A stretch of DNA of 64,000 nucleotides from Armatimonadota bacterium. GTDB lineage: Bacteria; Sysuimicrobiota; Sysuimicrobiia; Sysuimicrobiales; Sysuimicrobiaceae. Each line of letters opens with the position of its first letter. Position 1 is the stretch's first letter. Of the stretch, positions 15,345-25,156 are shown piece after piece. Under the pieces are notes generated by a model that worked only from the letters and a program-made list of their open reading frames with translations, had not been told where the DNA came from and did not search any database. The translations under genes were made by a program, and so were the position numbers. The DNA is taken from assembly GCA_031460175.1 (NCBI GenBank), contig JAVKGW010000003.1:124001-188000 (forward strand), written 5' to 3'.

Positions 15345-15716
15345 GTGATCACCATCGCGCCGAGTGCGGCGAGCAAGCTCCGGGAGCTGATGGAGCAGAG
15401 CGGGGCGCCGGAAGCCTACCTGCGCCTGTTCGTGACCCAGGGCGGGTGCGAGGGGTTCTCGTACGGGATGGCCTTCGACACCGAGCGCCGGGAGGAGGAC
15501 ACCGTCTTCGAGCAGCACGGCATCCGGCTCGTGGTGGACCCCCTGACCCTGCGGCTCATGCGGGGGGCATGCATCGAGTACCGGCGGACCCCGATGGGGG
15601 AGGGATTCGCGGTCTATAACCCGCGGGCGGTGGCCACCTGCGGATGCGGCCACTCCTTCAAGGTGGCGGAGGAGGAGGGGCAGGTGGAGCCCTGCGGCGA
15701 GGCGGAGCCCATCTGA
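15345..15716 (+). CDS. HesB/IscA-type Fe-S carrier protein
   Basis: A 123-residue A-type carrier that holds and delivers Fe-S clusters to apoproteins. It has the three family cysteines: Gly-Gly-Cys-Glu-Gly-Phe (one) and Cys-Gly-Cys-Gly-His-Ser-Phe (two) near residue ~101-103. The C-terminal 15 residues after that motif are longer than usual and acidic, with an extra Cys. GTG 15345 follows GGGAGGAGGGGG. Its own strong promoter and the NifU-type gene behind it suggest a two-gene Fe-S unit that can feed LipA, LeuC and other clusters encoded in the window. Confidence 0.85.
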   Translation: MITIAPSAASKLRELMEQSGAPEAYLRLFVTQGGCEGFSYGMAFDTERREEDTVFEQHGIRLVVDPLTLRLMRGACIEYRRTPMGEGFAVYNPRAVATCGCGHSFKVAEEEGQVEPCGEAEPI

Positions 15717-15728
15717 GGGGGGAGCGGG

Positions 15729-15986
15729 ATGAGGGAAGCGGTGGACAACCAGGAACGGGATCTTTACGAGCGGGTGGAGCGGGTTCTGGAATCCATCCGG
15801 CCGTACATCCAGGCGGATGGCGGGGATATCGAGCTCGTGGACGTGCAGGACGGGATCGTGCAGATCCGCTTGGCCGGCGCCTGCGTGGGGTGCATGTACT
15901 CCCTCATGACCCTCCAGGCGGGGGTGGAGCGCATGCTCCGGGAGGAGATCCCGGAGGTGAAGGCGGTCGAAGCGGTTCCCTTCTGA
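15729..15986 (+). CDS. NifU C-terminal-domain Fe-S scaffold protein
   Basis: An 85-residue protein consisting of a single Nfu domain. The cluster-binding Cys-x-x-Cys occurs in Ala-Cys-Val-Gly-Cys-Met. Pro-Tyr-Ile-Gln-Ala-Asp-Gly-Gly-Asp-Ile is the usual start of the domain. ATG 15729 follows GAGGGGGGAG. Co-transcribed with the HesB-type gene 12 bases upstream and followed by a strong terminator. Confidence 0.88.
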   Translation: MREAVDNQERDLYERVERVLESIRPYIQADGGDIELVDVQDGIVQIRLAGACVGCMYSLMTLQAGVERMLREEIPEVKAVEAVPF

Positions 15987-16010
15987 ACCCAGCCCCCCAA
16001 AGGAGCAGGA

Positions 16011-16036
16011 AGCCCCCGGGGGCACGGGGGCTTTTT
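16011..16036 (+). terminator. Intrinsic terminator after hesB-nifU
   Basis: AGCCCCCG (16011-16018) and CGGGGGCT (16025-16032) form a perfect 8-bp stem with a GGGGCA loop, followed by a run of five T (16032-16036). It closes the Fe-S carrier unit and separates it from rtcB. Confidence 0.8.
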
Positions 16037-16079
16037 CGTTTACCATTATGGTTGAAGGCCATACGGGCAGGTGATCCCC

Positions 16080-17549
16080 ATGTCCTCCCAGGCGACCGCT
16101 TGGACCCGGGTTTTACGGAAGGTGGACGACTACCGGTGGATGATCCCCCGGGATTACAAGCCGGGGATGCGGGTTCCGGGACTTGTGTACGCGGACGAAG
16201 AGATGCTGCACCAGATCGGGCAGGAGCAGGCTCTGGAACAGGTGGCCAACGTGGCCACCCTCCCGGGGATCGTGCGGTACTCCCTGGCCATGCCGGACAT
16301 CCACTGGGGATACGGCTTCCCCGTAGGGGGGGTCGCCGCCATGCGGGTGGAGGACGGCGTCATCTCGCCCGGCGGCGTGGGGTACGACATCAACTGCGGC
16401 GTACGACTGCTGCGCACGAACCTCACGGAGGAGGAGGTCCGGCCGAAGCTGCGGGAGCTGGTGGACGAGCTCTTTCGCAACGTGCCGTCCGGGGTGGGCA
16501 GCACCGGGAAGGTCCGGGTCTCCATGCGGGAGATCGACGAGGTGCTGGCGCACGGCGCCCGGTGGGCGGTGCGCCGAGGGTTCGGCCGGGAGGAGGACCT
16601 GGAGACCATTGAGGCGGGCGGGAGGCTGCCGGACGCGGATCCCGAGAAGGTGAGCCCGCGGGCCAAGGAGCGGGGGAAGGATCAGATCGGAACCCTGGGC
16701 AGCGGGAACCACTTCCTGGAGGTCCAGGTGGTGGAGGAGATCTACGACGCGCGGGCCGCGAAGGCGATGGGGATCGAGCGGCCTGGACAGGTGGTGGTCT
16801 TCATCCACACGGGCTCCCGGGGCCTCGGATACGCGGTGTGCGAGGACTACCTGCGGGTGGCGGACCGGGCCATCCGCCAGTACGGGATCTCGCTCCCGGA
16901 CCGACAGCTCGCGTGCATGCCCTTCCAGTCCCCAGAAGGCCAGGACTACTTCCGGGCCATGTGCTGTGCCGCGAACTTCGCCTTCGCGAACCGCCAGATG
17001 ATCACCCACTGGGTGCGGGAGTCGTTCAGCAAGGTGCTCGATCGGCCGCTCCCGGAGATCGGGCTCGAGGTGGTCTACGACGTGGCCCACAACATCGCGA
17101 AGGTGGAGACCTACCCCGTGGACGGGAAGGAGGAACGGCTGGTGGTCCACCGGAAGGGGGCCACCCGGGCCTTTCCCCCGGGTCACCCGGAGATCCCTGC
17201 CCGGTACCGGGAGATCGGGCAGCCCGTGCTCATCCCCGGGGACATGGGCCGGTACTCCTTCGTGGCCGTGGGGACGGATCGGGCTATGGAGGAGACCTTC
17301 GGGAGCACCTGCCACGGCGCGGGCCGGGTGCGCAGCCGCAAGGCAGCCCTGCGGGAGCTGCGGGGCGTGGACATTGCCCGGGTCCTGGAGGAGCGGGGGA
17401 TCCTGGTGCGGGCCCAGAACCGCAGCCTGCTCGCGGAGGAGGCGAGCGAGGCCTACAAGGACGTGGCGGACGTGGTGGAGGTCTGCCACCACGCGGGGAT
17501 CTCCCGCAAGGTGGCGAAGATGCGGCCCATGGGGGTCGTGAAGGGATAG
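16080..17549 (+). CDS. rtcB: RNA-splicing ligase RtcB
   Basis: A 489-residue GTP- and Mn-dependent ligase joining 2',3'-cyclic phosphate (or 3'-phosphate) and 5'-OH RNA ends. Full family length. Visible motifs: Pro-Asp-Ile-His-Trp-Gly-Tyr-Gly, the Mn-binding Gly-Tyr-Asp-Ile-Asn-Cys-Gly-Val-Arg, Gly-Ser-Gly-Asn-His-Phe, His-Thr-Gly-Ser-Arg-Gly, and the guanylylated histidine in Thr-Cys-His-Gly-Ala-Gly-Arg. ATG 16080 is chosen over GTG 16071 because GGCAGGTG lies at correct spacing. No archease gene is adjacent, although many RtcB operons have one. A one-base overlap (TAGTG) joins it to the acyl-CoA dehydrogenase, an unusual partner. Confidence 0.95.
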   Translation: MSSQATAWTRVLRKVDDYRWMIPRDYKPGMRVPGLVYADEEMLHQIGQEQALEQVANVATLPGIVRYSLAMPDIHWGYGFPVGGVAAMRVEDGVISPGGVGYDINCGVRLLRTNLTEEEVRPKLRELVDELFRNVPSGVGSTGKVRVSMREIDEVLAHGARWAVRRGFGREEDLETIEAGGRLPDADPEKVSPRAKERGKDQIGTLGSGNHFLEVQVVEEIYDARAAKAMGIERPGQVVVFIHTGSRGLGYAVCEDYLRVADRAIRQYGISLPDRQLACMPFQSPEGQDYFRAMCCAANFAFANRQMITHWVRESFSKVLDRPLPEIGLEVVYDVAHNIAKVETYPVDGKEERLVVHRKGATRAFPPGHPEIPARYREIGQPVLIPGDMGRYSFVAVGTDRAMEETFGSTCHGAGRVRSRKAALRELRGVDIARVLEERGILVRAQNRSLLAEEASEAYKDVADVVEVCHHAGISRKVAKMRPMGVVKG

Positions 17550-18697
17550 TGGAGTTCGACCTCACGGAATCGCAGCGCATCCTGCGGCAGACGGTGGAGG
17601 CCTTCGCGGCCCGGGAGATCCGGCCGTACGCGGGCGAGTGGGACGAGGAGGCCCGGTTCCCTCAAGAGCTGGTTCCCCGCCTGGCCTCTCTGGGGCTCTG
17701 GGGGATGACGGTTCCCGAGCGGTACGGGGGGGTCGGGCTGGACCTCGTAAGCCAGGTCTTGGTGATCGAGCGGTTGGCGTGGGCGGACGGCAGCGTGGCC
17801 CTCACCGTGGCTTCCCACAACGGCCTGGCCGCGGCCCACATCGCCCGGTTCGGGAGCGAGGCCCAGAAGGTCCGCTACCTCCCTCGGCTCGCCTCCGGGG
17901 AAACCCTGGGAGCCTGGTGCCTCACGGAGCCCCATGCGGGCAGCGATGCGGCCGCGATCTCCCTCCGGGCGGAGCGCCGGGGAGATCGCTACGTCCTCAA
18001 CGGCACGAAGATGTTCGTGACCCAGGGGTCCGTGGCGGGGGTGTATGTGGTGCTGGGGAAAACGGATCCCCGGGCCGGCCGGTACGGGATCAGCGCCTTC
18101 CTCGTGGACCGGAACACCCCCGGCGTGCGGGTGGGGAAGAGGGAGAAGAAGTTGGGGCTCCGGGCGTCGGACACCGCGGAGGTGGTCTTCGAGGAAGTGG
18201 AGGTTCCCGAGGAGAACCGGATCGGGGAGGAAGGGGACGGATATGTGCAGGCCCTGCAGGTGCTGGAGCGGGGCCGGATCGGGATCGGAGCCATGGCCAT
18301 CGGCATCGGACGGGCGGCCCTGGAGGCGAGCCTCGCGTACAGCCGACAGCGCACCGCTTTCGGGCAGCCCGTCGCGCGCTTTCAGGCCATCCAGTGGATG
18401 CTGGCGGACATGCACACGGAACTGGAGGCCGGGTGGTGGCTTGTGCTGCGGGCTGCCTGGCGGGCGGACCAAGGGCTGCCGTTCCGGAAGGAGGCGAGCA
18501 TGGCAAAGCTGCTCGCCTCGGAGGCCGCCCGCAGGGCCGCGGAGCGGGCGGTGCAGATCCACGGAGGCTACGGCTACCTCCGGGACTACCCGGTGGAGCG
18601 GTATTATCGGGACGTGAAGCTGTGCGAGATCGGGGAGGGGACGAGCGAGATCCAGCGCCTCATCATCGCGAAGGAGACCATCGGAGGATCCTCATGA
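17549..18697 (+). CDS. Acyl-CoA dehydrogenase
   Basis: A 382-residue flavoenzyme for alpha,beta-oxidation of an acyl-CoA thioester. The FAD-contact motif [11 protein letters not shown] is at ~124-134. The second signature Gln-Ile-His-Gly-Gly-Tyr-Gly-Tyr is near residue 337. The catalytic base is the Glu in Glu-Gly-Thr-Ser-Glu-Ile-Gln. This is the layout of short/branched-chain enzymes (Glu near the C-terminal helix), which would suit branched-chain amino-acid breakdown together with the 2-oxoacid dehydrogenase complex at 6-11 kb. The exact substrate is uncertain. GTG 17549 overlaps the rtcB stop; the ribosome-binding site is weak, so translation is probably coupled. Confidence 0.9.
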   Translation: MEFDLTESQRILRQTVEAFAAREIRPYAGEWDEEARFPQELVPRLASLGLWGMTVPERYGGVGLDLVSQVLVIERLAWADGSVALTVASHNGLAAAHIARFGSEAQKVRYLPRLASGETLGAWCLTEPHAGSDAAAISLRAERRGDRYVLNGTKMFVTQGSVAGVYVVLGKTDPRAGRYGISAFLVDRNTPGVRVGKREKKLGLRASDTAEVVFEEVEVPEENRIGEEGDGYVQALQVLERGRIGIGAMAIGIGRAALEASLAYSRQRTAFGQPVARFQAIQWMLADMHTELEAGWWLVLRAAWRADQGLPFRKEASMAKLLASEAARRAAERAVQIHGGYGYLRDYPVERYYRDVKLCEIGEGTSEIQRLIIAKETIGGSS

Positions 18698-19668
18698 TCA
18701 CCACCGTGGTGGGGAGCTACCCCAAGATTCCCGATCTGCCGGCATCCGGCCGGTGGCGGAGCGCGAAGGAGAAGCTGGAGCGGGGGGAGATCTCACCGGA
18801 GGAGTTCCTCCAGGTGGAACGGGAGGTCACCCTGGAGGTGATCCAGGAGCAGGTGGAGGCGGGCATCGAGCTCATCACCGACGGGCAGATCCGGTGGGAA
18901 GACGCCCAGACCTACTTCGCCCGGGGCCTCACGGGGTTCACCCTGGACGGCCTCCAGCGATGGTTCGATACGAACATGTACTACCGGATGCCCGTGGCCG
19001 AGGGCGAGGTGCTTTGGACGGATCCCATCACCGTGGAGGACTACCGGTTCGCCAAGGCCCACAGCCCCAGGCCCGTAAAGCCCGTCATCACGGGGCCGTA
19101 TACCCTCGCCCGCCTGAGCCAGAACCGGTACTACGCCACCTTTGAGGACTTCGTCCTGAACCTGGCTCTGGCCCTGAATCAGGAGCTGCGGGCTCTCGAT
19201 GCGGAGGATCCACCCCTCATCCAGGTGGACGAACCCGGCATCCTCCGACACAAGGGCGATTTCCCCCTCTTCCGGGAGGCCATGATCACGCTGACGGAGG
19301 GCGTGCGGGCACCCCTCGCCCTGTACACCTACTTCGGGGACGTGTTGGACATCTACCCGGAGATCCTGGACCTGCCCTTTGATGTGATCGGGCTCGATTT
19401 CGTGGCGGGGCCCCGGAACTGGGAGGCCCTCGAGAAAGCCCCCTTCGAGAAGTGGCTCGGATTCGGGATCCTGGATGCACGGAACACGCGCCTGGAGAGT
19501 TTGGAAGATCTGCTGAGGGCCCTGGATCGCGTTTCCCGGTACGTTCCCCTGGACCGGATCTACCTCAACCCCAGCGCGGGGCTGGAGTTCCTACCGCGGA
19601 AGGTGGCCCGGGCGAAACTGCAACGGTTGGTGGAGGCCAAACGGACGGTCCTGGGAGTGGGCGTATGA
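18694..19668 (+). CDS. Core MetE-like protein lacking most zinc ligands
   Basis: A 324-residue TIM-barrel protein of the cobalamin-independent methionine synthase C-terminal domain family. It starts Thr-Thr-Val-Val-Gly-Ser-Tyr-Pro-Lys and keeps Ile-Thr-Gly-Pro-Tyr-Thr-Leu-Ala and Gln-Val-Asp-Glu-Pro. The catalytic zinc site is altered: the usual His-x-Cys is Tyr211-Thr-Tyr213, and the C-terminal Pro-Asp-Cys-Gly is Pro-Ser-Ala295-Gly. An acidic residue (Asp235) remains at the position of the glutamate ligand. It is exactly as long as the next gene and overlaps it by four bases (ATGA), so the pair probably forms one functional unit. It could be a non-catalytic or differently catalytic subunit. 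Confidence 0.7.
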   Translation: MITTVVGSYPKIPDLPASGRWRSAKEKLERGEISPEEFLQVEREVTLEVIQEQVEAGIELITDGQIRWEDAQTYFARGLTGFTLDGLQRWFDTNMYYRMPVAEGEVLWTDPITVEDYRFAKAHSPRPVKPVITGPYTLARLSQNRYYATFEDFVLNLALALNQELRALDAEDPPLIQVDEPGILRHKGDFPLFREAMITLTEGVRAPLALYTYFGDVLDIYPEILDLPFDVIGLDFVAGPRNWEALEKAPFEKWLGFGILDARNTRLESLEDLLRALDRVSRYVPLDRIYLNPSAGLEFLPRKVARAKLQRLVEAKRTVLGVGV

Positions 19669-20639
19669 TCCCTCCATACCTCCCGACCACCACCGTGGGC
19701 TCCTTCCCGAAACCGCCCGGACTCCTGGCGGCCCGGCGGAAGTACCGCCGCGGCCAGCTGGATCGGGAAGCCCTCCGGGGACTGGAGCAGCAGGCCACCC
19801 GGGAGTGGATCCGCCGACAGGAGGAGCTGGGGCTGGACATCCTCGTGGACGGAGAACAGTACCGGGCGGACATGGTGACCTTTTTCGCGGAGGAGCTGGA
19901 CGGGTTTCGGATCGCGGGGTTGGTGCGGGCTTTCGGGAACCGGTACTATCGGAAGCCCGTGGTGGTCGCGCCCGTGGGTCGGCGGCATCCCCTCCTGGTG
20001 GAGTGGTTCCGGTTCGCCCAGTCCCTGACCTCGAAACCGGTGAAGGCAGTCCTCACGGGCCCGTACACCCTCGCGGAGTGGTCCTTCAACGAGTACTATC
20101 CGGCGCGGCGGGATCTGATCGCGGATCTCGCACGGGTCCTCAGGGAGGAGGCCCAGGATCTGGTGCGGGCGGGGGCCCGGTACATCCAGATCGATGAGCC
20201 CGCCATCCACAGCCGACCCGAGGAGGACTTCGAGCTCGCCCGGGAAGCTTTGGCGCACGTCACGGAGGACCTGGGAGTCTACACCATTGTGCACATCTGC
20301 TACGGAGACGTGACGAGGATCTACCCCGACATGCTGCGTCTCCCGGTGGACCAGATCGACCTGGCCCTCGCCAACACCCGTTACGCCCTGCTGGAAGTGT
20401 TCCGAACGCACCCCTTCACCCGGGACGTGGGGCTGGGGGTGATCGACGTGACCCGCCACCGGGTGGAACCCGTGGAGGAGGTGGTGTCCGGCATCCAGCG
20501 CGCCCTGGAAGTTTTCCCCGCGCATCGGGTGCACATCTCGCCCGATTGCGGACTCCGGACGTGCACGGTGGAGGAGGCCGTGGCGAAGCTGCAGGCCATG
20601 GTGGAAGCGGCCCGCCTCGTGCGCGCCATGATCCCGTGA
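19665..20639 (+). CDS. Core methionine synthase-like protein (MetE C-terminal family)
   Basis: A 324-residue barrel protein, paralog of the previous gene. It keeps the zinc ligands His210 and Cys212 (Val-His-Ile-Cys-Tyr-Gly-Asp) and Cys295 (Pro-Asp-Cys-Gly-Leu-Arg-Thr). By eye, the position of the acidic ligand is Ala234 (Asp-Leu-Ala-Leu-Ala-Asn). There is no N-terminal folate-binding half, so it belongs with the stand-alone core enzymes (Mes families) that use a methyl donor other than polyglutamyl methyl-folate, such as a methylcorrinoid or unknown protein. Likely role: homocysteine to methionine. A related vinyl- or thiol-transfer reaction is possible. Confidence 0.75.
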   Translation: MIPPYLPTTTVGSFPKPPGLLAARRKYRRGQLDREALRGLEQQATREWIRRQEELGLDILVDGEQYRADMVTFFAEELDGFRIAGLVRAFGNRYYRKPVVVAPVGRRHPLLVEWFRFAQSLTSKPVKAVLTGPYTLAEWSFNEYYPARRDLIADLARVLREEAQDLVRAGARYIQIDEPAIHSRPEEDFELAREALAHVTEDLGVYTIVHICYGDVTRIYPDMLRLPVDQIDLALANTRYALLEVFRTHPFTRDVGLGVIDVTRHRVEPVEEVVSGIQRALEVFPAHRVHISPDCGLRTCTVEEAVAKLQAMVEAARLVRAMIP

Positions 20640-21232
20640 CGGAATCCGGCTCCCCCCGGCGCCGTCGGCGGCGGGCCCCTCCCGCCCCTGCCGCGCCGGC
20701 GGGCGTGTCTCCCCCCCGGGGCGTCGCGTACACGGGCAGCCGGTACTTCCGGGTCCCTCCCCGGCAGGTGTACGGGATGGTGGCGCGGCTGGATCGCCTG
20801 CCGAGATGGAGCGGGGTGTGGATGCGGGCGGAGGTGGTGGAGCGCAAACCCCACGCGGTGGTGGTGCACCTGAAAGGCTATCTGGCAGGAATTCCCGTGG
20901 AGTCCGTCATCCGGGCCACCCTGACCCCGCACGTCCAGGTGGCCTGGCAGCAGGCGTACGGGACGTTCCTGGACTATGCGGGAAGCTTTCAGCTGGAGCT
21001 CGTGGAGGAGGGCACTCTCCTTCGCTACGGAGTGGTTCTGGATCCGGGGATTTCGTTCCTCTCTCCGGAAGCGGTTCACCAGATCCTCGTCCAGGAAGTG
21101 GAGCACACCCTGAACCGGCTGAAGTGGAGCGCGGAGCGGGACATCCTGGCCGAGGAGATCCGGCTCCAGCGGGGACGGGGGCAGTCTCAGGGGGTGGAGG
21201 ACGAGAGTTCCATGAACGCGTCCGAGGGATGA
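20636..21232 (+). CDS. START/polyketide-cyclase-like (SRPBCC) protein
   Basis: A 198-residue protein. Residues 1-~27 are rich in Arg, Pro and Ala and probably disordered. From ~32 on, the pattern [13 protein letters not shown]...Leu-Pro-Arg-Trp-Ser and the long C-terminal helix (His-Gln-Ile-Leu...Leu-Asn-Arg-Leu-Lys) agree with the SRPBCC ligand-binding fold. The ligand is unknown. GTG 20636 overlaps the stop of the preceding gene (GTGA), and glgB begins two bases after its own stop, so it bridges the MetE pair and the glycogen cluster in one long transcript. Confidence 0.5.
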   Translation: MTESGSPRRRRRRAPPAPAAPAGVSPPRGVAYTGSRYFRVPPRQVYGMVARLDRLPRWSGVWMRAEVVERKPHAVVVHLKGYLAGIPVESVIRATLTPHVQVAWQQAYGTFLDYAGSFQLELVEEGTLLRYGVVLDPGISFLSPEAVHQILVQEVEHTLNRLKWSAERDILAEEIRLQRGRGQSQGVEDESSMNASEG

Positions 21233-21233
21233 G

Positions 21234-23111
21234 ATGCTTCTTCACCTGCTTACGGAGGAGGATGTCTACCTGTTCAACGAAGGGACGCATCTACGGGCGT
21301 ACGAAAAGCTCGGGGCACACCCCGTGGAAGGGGGAACGTACTTCGCGGTGTGGGCACCCAACGCGCAGCGGGTCTCCGTCATAGGGGATTTCAATGGGTG
21401 GGATCCATACCGGCACCCACTCTCTCCTCGCGGGCGTTCCGGGATCTGGGAAGGCTTCGTACCCGGAGTCGGGCCGGGAGCCCTCTACAAGTACCGGATC
21501 ACCTCCCGGCACGGGCCGGTGCTGGACAAGGCGGATCCCTTTGCGTTCCGGACAGAGACTCCGCCCGGGACAGCCTCCGTGGTATGGGATCTCACATATG
21601 GGTGGACGGATGGGGAGTGGATGGCGGACCGGGCAAAGCGAAACGCCCGGGAGGCCCCCATCGCCATCTACGAGGTGCACTTGGGGTCATGGCGGCGAGG
21701 GGAGAACGGCCGCTTCCTCTCCTACCGGGAGCTCGCATCGCGATTGGCCCCGTACGTCCAGGAGATGGAGTTCACCCATGTGGAGTTCCTGCCCGTGATG
21801 GAGCACCCCTACGACGGCTCCTGGGGGTATCAACTCACGGGCTATTTCGCACCCACGAGCCGCTACGGCACGCCCCAGGACTTCATGTACCTGGTGGACA
21901 CCCTGCACCGGCACGGGATCGGGGTGATCCTGGACTGGGTCCCCTCCCACTTCGCCACGGATCCACACGGCTTGGCCTTCTTCGATGGCACCCATCTCTA
22001 CGAGCACGAGGATCCTCGCCGGGGCCTGCACCCCGACTGGGGAAGCGCCATCTTCAACTACGGCCGCCACGAGGTTCAGAGCTTCCTCCTCAGCAGCGCC
22101 CTGTTCTGGCTGGACCGCTACCACGCGGACGGGCTCCGGGTGGACGCGGTGGCCTCCATGCTGTACCTCGACTACTCCCGGCCCGAGGGACAGTGGATCC
22201 CCAACGAGTACGGCGGGAGGGAGAACCTGGAGGCCATCGCCTTCCTGCGACGGCTGAACGAGGCAGTGTATCAGAACCATCCGGACGTGCAGACCATTGC
22301 GGAGGAGAGCACCGCTTGGCCCCTGGTCTCCCGTCCCACCTTCCTGGGAGGGCTCGGATTCGGATTCAAGTGGGACATGGGGTGGATGCACGACACCTTG
22401 CGGTACATGAGCCGGGATCCCGTTTATCGCAAGTACCACCACGAGGAGCTCACCTTTCGCATGCTCTACGCGTTTACGGAGAACTTCGTCCTGCCCCTGT
22501 CCCACGATGAGGTGGTGCACGGGAAGCGCTCTCTGCTGGAGAAGATGCCCGGGGACGACTGGCAGAAGTTCGCGAATCTGCGGTTGCTGCTGGGCTACAT
22601 GTACGGACAACCCGGCAAGAAGTTGCTCTTCATGGGCGCGGAGCTTGCCCAGCGGCGGGAGTGGAGCCACGAGATGGAGCTGGACTGGCACCTTCTGACC
22701 GACCCGCGCCACCGGGGTGTGCAGCGATGGGTGCGGGACCTGAACCACGCCTACCGCACGGAGCCCGCCCTCCACCAGCTGGACTGCGAGCCGGAGGGGT
22801 TCGAGTGGGTGGAACCCCATGACCGGGATGCCAGCGTCCTGGTGTTCCTGCGCAAGGGCCGCCAGGGCGACCTGGTGCTGGTGGCCTGCAACTTCACCCC
22901 GGTTCCCAGGCCCCACTACCGGGTGGGCGTGCCCCGGCCCGGGTACTGGCGGGAGATCCTCAACAGCGACGCGGAGACCTACGGAGGATCGGGATGGGGC
23001 AACCTGGGGGGCGTGTGGGCGGAGGCGATCCCCGCCCACGGCCGGCCGTACTCACTGGATCTGACGCTCCCACCCCTCGGGGCGGTGTTCTTGCGGTGGG
23101 AGCGGGGATGA
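21234..23111 (+). CDS. glgB: 1,4-alpha-glucan branching enzyme (GH13)
   Basis: A 625-residue enzyme introducing alpha-1,6 branches into glycogen. The N-terminal CBM48 domain is at ~15-110 (Trp-Ala-Pro-Asn-Ala, Gly-Asp-Phe-Asn-Gly-Trp). In the GH13 barrel the nucleophile is in Gly-Leu-Arg-Val-Asp-Ala-Val-Ala-Ser, the acid/base in Ala-Glu-Glu-Ser-Thr-Ala, and the third acidic residue in Leu-Ser-His-Asp-Glu-Val. It lacks the extra N1 domain of E. coli GlgB, as usual in many thermophiles and Gram-positives. First of the glgB-glgX-malQ operon; its stop overlaps glgX. Confidence 0.95.
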   Translation: MLLHLLTEEDVYLFNEGTHLRAYEKLGAHPVEGGTYFAVWAPNAQRVSVIGDFNGWDPYRHPLSPRGRSGIWEGFVPGVGPGALYKYRITSRHGPVLDKADPFAFRTETPPGTASVVWDLTYGWTDGEWMADRAKRNAREAPIAIYEVHLGSWRRGENGRFLSYRELASRLAPYVQEMEFTHVEFLPVMEHPYDGSWGYQLTGYFAPTSRYGTPQDFMYLVDTLHRHGIGVILDWVPSHFATDPHGLAFFDGTHLYEHEDPRRGLHPDWGSAIFNYGRHEVQSFLLSSALFWLDRYHADGLRVDAVASMLYLDYSRPEGQWIPNEYGGRENLEAIAFLRRLNEAVYQNHPDVQTIAEESTAWPLVSRPTFLGGLGFGFKWDMGWMHDTLRYMSRDPVYRKYHHEELTFRMLYAFTENFVLPLSHDEVVHGKRSLLEKMPGDDWQKFANLRLLLGYMYGQPGKKLLFMGAELAQRREWSHEMELDWHLLTDPRHRGVQRWVRDLNHAYRTEPALHQLDCEPEGFEWVEPHDRDASVLVFLRKGRQGDLVLVACNFTPVPRPHYRVGVPRPGYWREILNSDAETYGGSGWGNLGGVWAEAIPAHGRPYSLDLTLPPLGAVFLRWERG

Positions 23112-25156
23112 AGGTCCTCCCCGGGAGTCCCCACCCCCTCGGCGCCTGCTGGGACGGACAGGGGGTGAACTTCGCGGTCTTCAGCGTGCACGCGGAGGCG
23201 GTAGAGCTTCTGCTCTTTGACCGACCCGAAGACCCGGAGCCCGCCTATGTGGTTCCCCTGCCCGGCCGCACGGCCTCCGTCTGGCACGGATACCTGCCGG
23301 GACTCCGACCGGGACAGCTCTACGGCTACCGGGTGTACGGCCCCTACGAACCCTCCCGGGGCCACCGATTCAATCCGAACAAGGTCCTGCTGGACCCGTA
23401 CACCAGAGCCATCGGTCGGAACCTTCACTGGCATGCCAGCCTCTACGGCTACCGGATGGGAGATCCGGAGGAAGACCTCTCCTTCGATCCCCGGAGCAGC
23501 GCCCCGTATGCGCCCCTTGGCGCGGTGGTGGATCCTTCCTTTGACTGGGAGGACGACTGTCCCCCCCGGGTGCCGTGGGAGGAGACGGTGATCTACGAGA
23601 CACACGTGAAGGGGATCAGCAGACTCCACCCGGAGGTGCCGGAGGAACTGCGGGGGAGGTTCCTGGGACTCGTCTGTGAGCCCATCCTGGACCATCTGCG
23701 ACGGCTCGGCATCACCACGGTGGAACTGTTGCCCGTGCAGGCAGCGGTCCAGGATCGGCGGTTGGTGGAGCGGGGCCTCGCAAACTACTGGGGGTATAAC
23801 CCCCTGGCGTTTCTGGCGCCGGACCCCCGGTTCGCCGCAGGGGATGGCGTGAGTGCGGTCCGCGAGTTCAAGCGCATGGTGCGGGCGCTGCACCGAGCGG
23901 GGTTCGAGGTGATCCTGGACATGGTGCTGAACCACACGGGGGAAGGGGATCACCGGGGGCCCACGCTCTCCCTGCGGGGGATTGACAATCGCGCGTACTA
24001 CAGGCTGCGGCCGGAGGCCCCCCGCTTCTACGAGGACGTGACGGGCACGGGAAATACCCTCGACTTCGCGCGCCCCTTCGTGGTGCAGCTGGCTTTGGAC
24101 ACCCTCCGGTACTGGGTCCTGGAGATGCACGTGGACGGGTTCCGCCTGGACCTTGCCCCGGCTCTGGGCCGGGTGGGGGATCGGGTGGACCTCCGTTCCG
24201 CCTTCTTCGAGGCGGTGGCCCAAGACCCCGTGCTCTCCCAGGTGAAGTTCATCGCGGAACCCTGGGACCTGGGCCCGGACGGGTATCAACTGGGCCGATT
24301 TCTGCCACCCTGGCGGGAGTGGAACGACCGGTACCGGGACGCGGTGCGCCGGTTCTGGCGGGGGGATGCGGGCATGAGCAGGGAGATGGCAGCGCGGCTG
24401 GTGGGAAGTCCGGATCTCTACCCTTCGCGGGGTCCTCTCGCTTCCGTGAACTACGTCACCTGCCATGATGGGTTCACCCTGGAGGACCTGGTGAGCTACC
24501 AGCGCAAGCACAACGAGGCGAATGGAGAAGAAAACCGCGATGGCCCGGAGGAGAACTACAGCACGAACTGCGGGGTGGAAGGGCCGAGCGGGTCTCCCGC
24601 GGTCGTCCGTTGCCGGGAGACCCTCAAGCGCAGCCTCCTGGCCACCGTACTGCTCTCCCAAGGAGTGCCCATGCTGCTCGGCGGGGACGAGCTCTCCCGA
24701 ACCCAGCAGGGGAACAACAACGCCTATTGCCAGGACAACGAGATCTCCTGGTATTCCTGGGACCTCGATCCTCGCCGACAGGCGTTTTTGCGGTTCGTCC
24801 AGGAAGCGGTGGCATTCCGGAAAAGGCATCCCGGGTTCCGCAGGCAGACCTTTCCGCCCGTGCGGTGGTGGCACCCCGTGGGCCGGGAGGTGGCGAGCGG
24901 GGAGTGGGAGGCGCTACGGGCGTTCGGCATGCTCCTTCCGGGGGGAGAAGGAACCTTTCTCGTGCTGCTCAACGGTGGGGAGGATCCCGTGCGGTTTACG
25001 CTCCCGGAAGTCCCGGAGGGATGGGAGCGGGTGTGGAGTACGGATCCGGAGGACCGGGCTATTCTCCCACGAGTCCAGGAGGCCGTCCTCGTCCCGGCGC
25101 GCCAGCTGGTGGTGTTGCGGGGGGAAATCCCGTCTGTGGAGAGCGACGAGCGGTGA
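23108..25156 (+). CDS. glgX: Glycogen debranching enzyme (GlgX/isoamylase type)
   Basis: A 682-residue GH13 enzyme hydrolysing alpha-1,6 branches. It has the CBM48 domain (Val-Asn-Phe-Ala-Val-Phe-Ser), the Glu-Thr-His-Val-Lys-Gly motif, the nucleophile in Gly-Phe-Arg-Leu-Asp-Leu-Ala, the acid in Phe-Ile-Ala-Glu-Pro-Trp-Asp, and Val-Thr-Cys-His-Asp-Gly-Phe-Thr-Leu. Asn-Trp/Tyr-Trp-Gly-Tyr-Asn and the Gln-Gly-Asn-Asn-Asn-Ala-Tyr-Cys-Gln segment identify the GlgX/TreX group. ATG 23108 overlaps the glgB stop; the end overlaps malQ. The C-terminal beta domain is present, so it is full length. Confidence 0.92.
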   Translation: MKVLPGSPHPLGACWDGQGVNFAVFSVHAEAVELLLFDRPEDPEPAYVVPLPGRTASVWHGYLPGLRPGQLYGYRVYGPYEPSRGHRFNPNKVLLDPYTRAIGRNLHWHASLYGYRMGDPEEDLSFDPRSSAPYAPLGAVVDPSFDWEDDCPPRVPWEETVIYETHVKGISRLHPEVPEELRGRFLGLVCEPILDHLRRLGITTVELLPVQAAVQDRRLVERGLANYWGYNPLAFLAPDPRFAAGDGVSAVREFKRMVRALHRAGFEVILDMVLNHTGEGDHRGPTLSLRGIDNRAYYRLRPEAPRFYEDVTGTGNTLDFARPFVVQLALDTLRYWVLEMHVDGFRLDLAPALGRVGDRVDLRSAFFEAVAQDPVLSQVKFIAEPWDLGPDGYQLGRFLPPWREWNDRYRDAVRRFWRGDAGMSREMAARLVGSPDLYPSRGPLASVNYVTCHDGFTLEDLVSYQRKHNEANGEENRDGPEENYSTNCGVEGPSGSPAVVRCRETLKRSLLATVLLSQGVPMLLGGDELSRTQQGNNNAYCQDNEISWYSWDLDPRRQAFLRFVQEAVAFRKRHPGFRRQTFPPVRWWHPVGREVASGEWEALRAFGMLLPGGEGTFLVLLNGGEDPVRFTLPEVPEGWERVWSTDPEDRAILPRVQEAVLVPARQLVVLRGEIPSVESDER

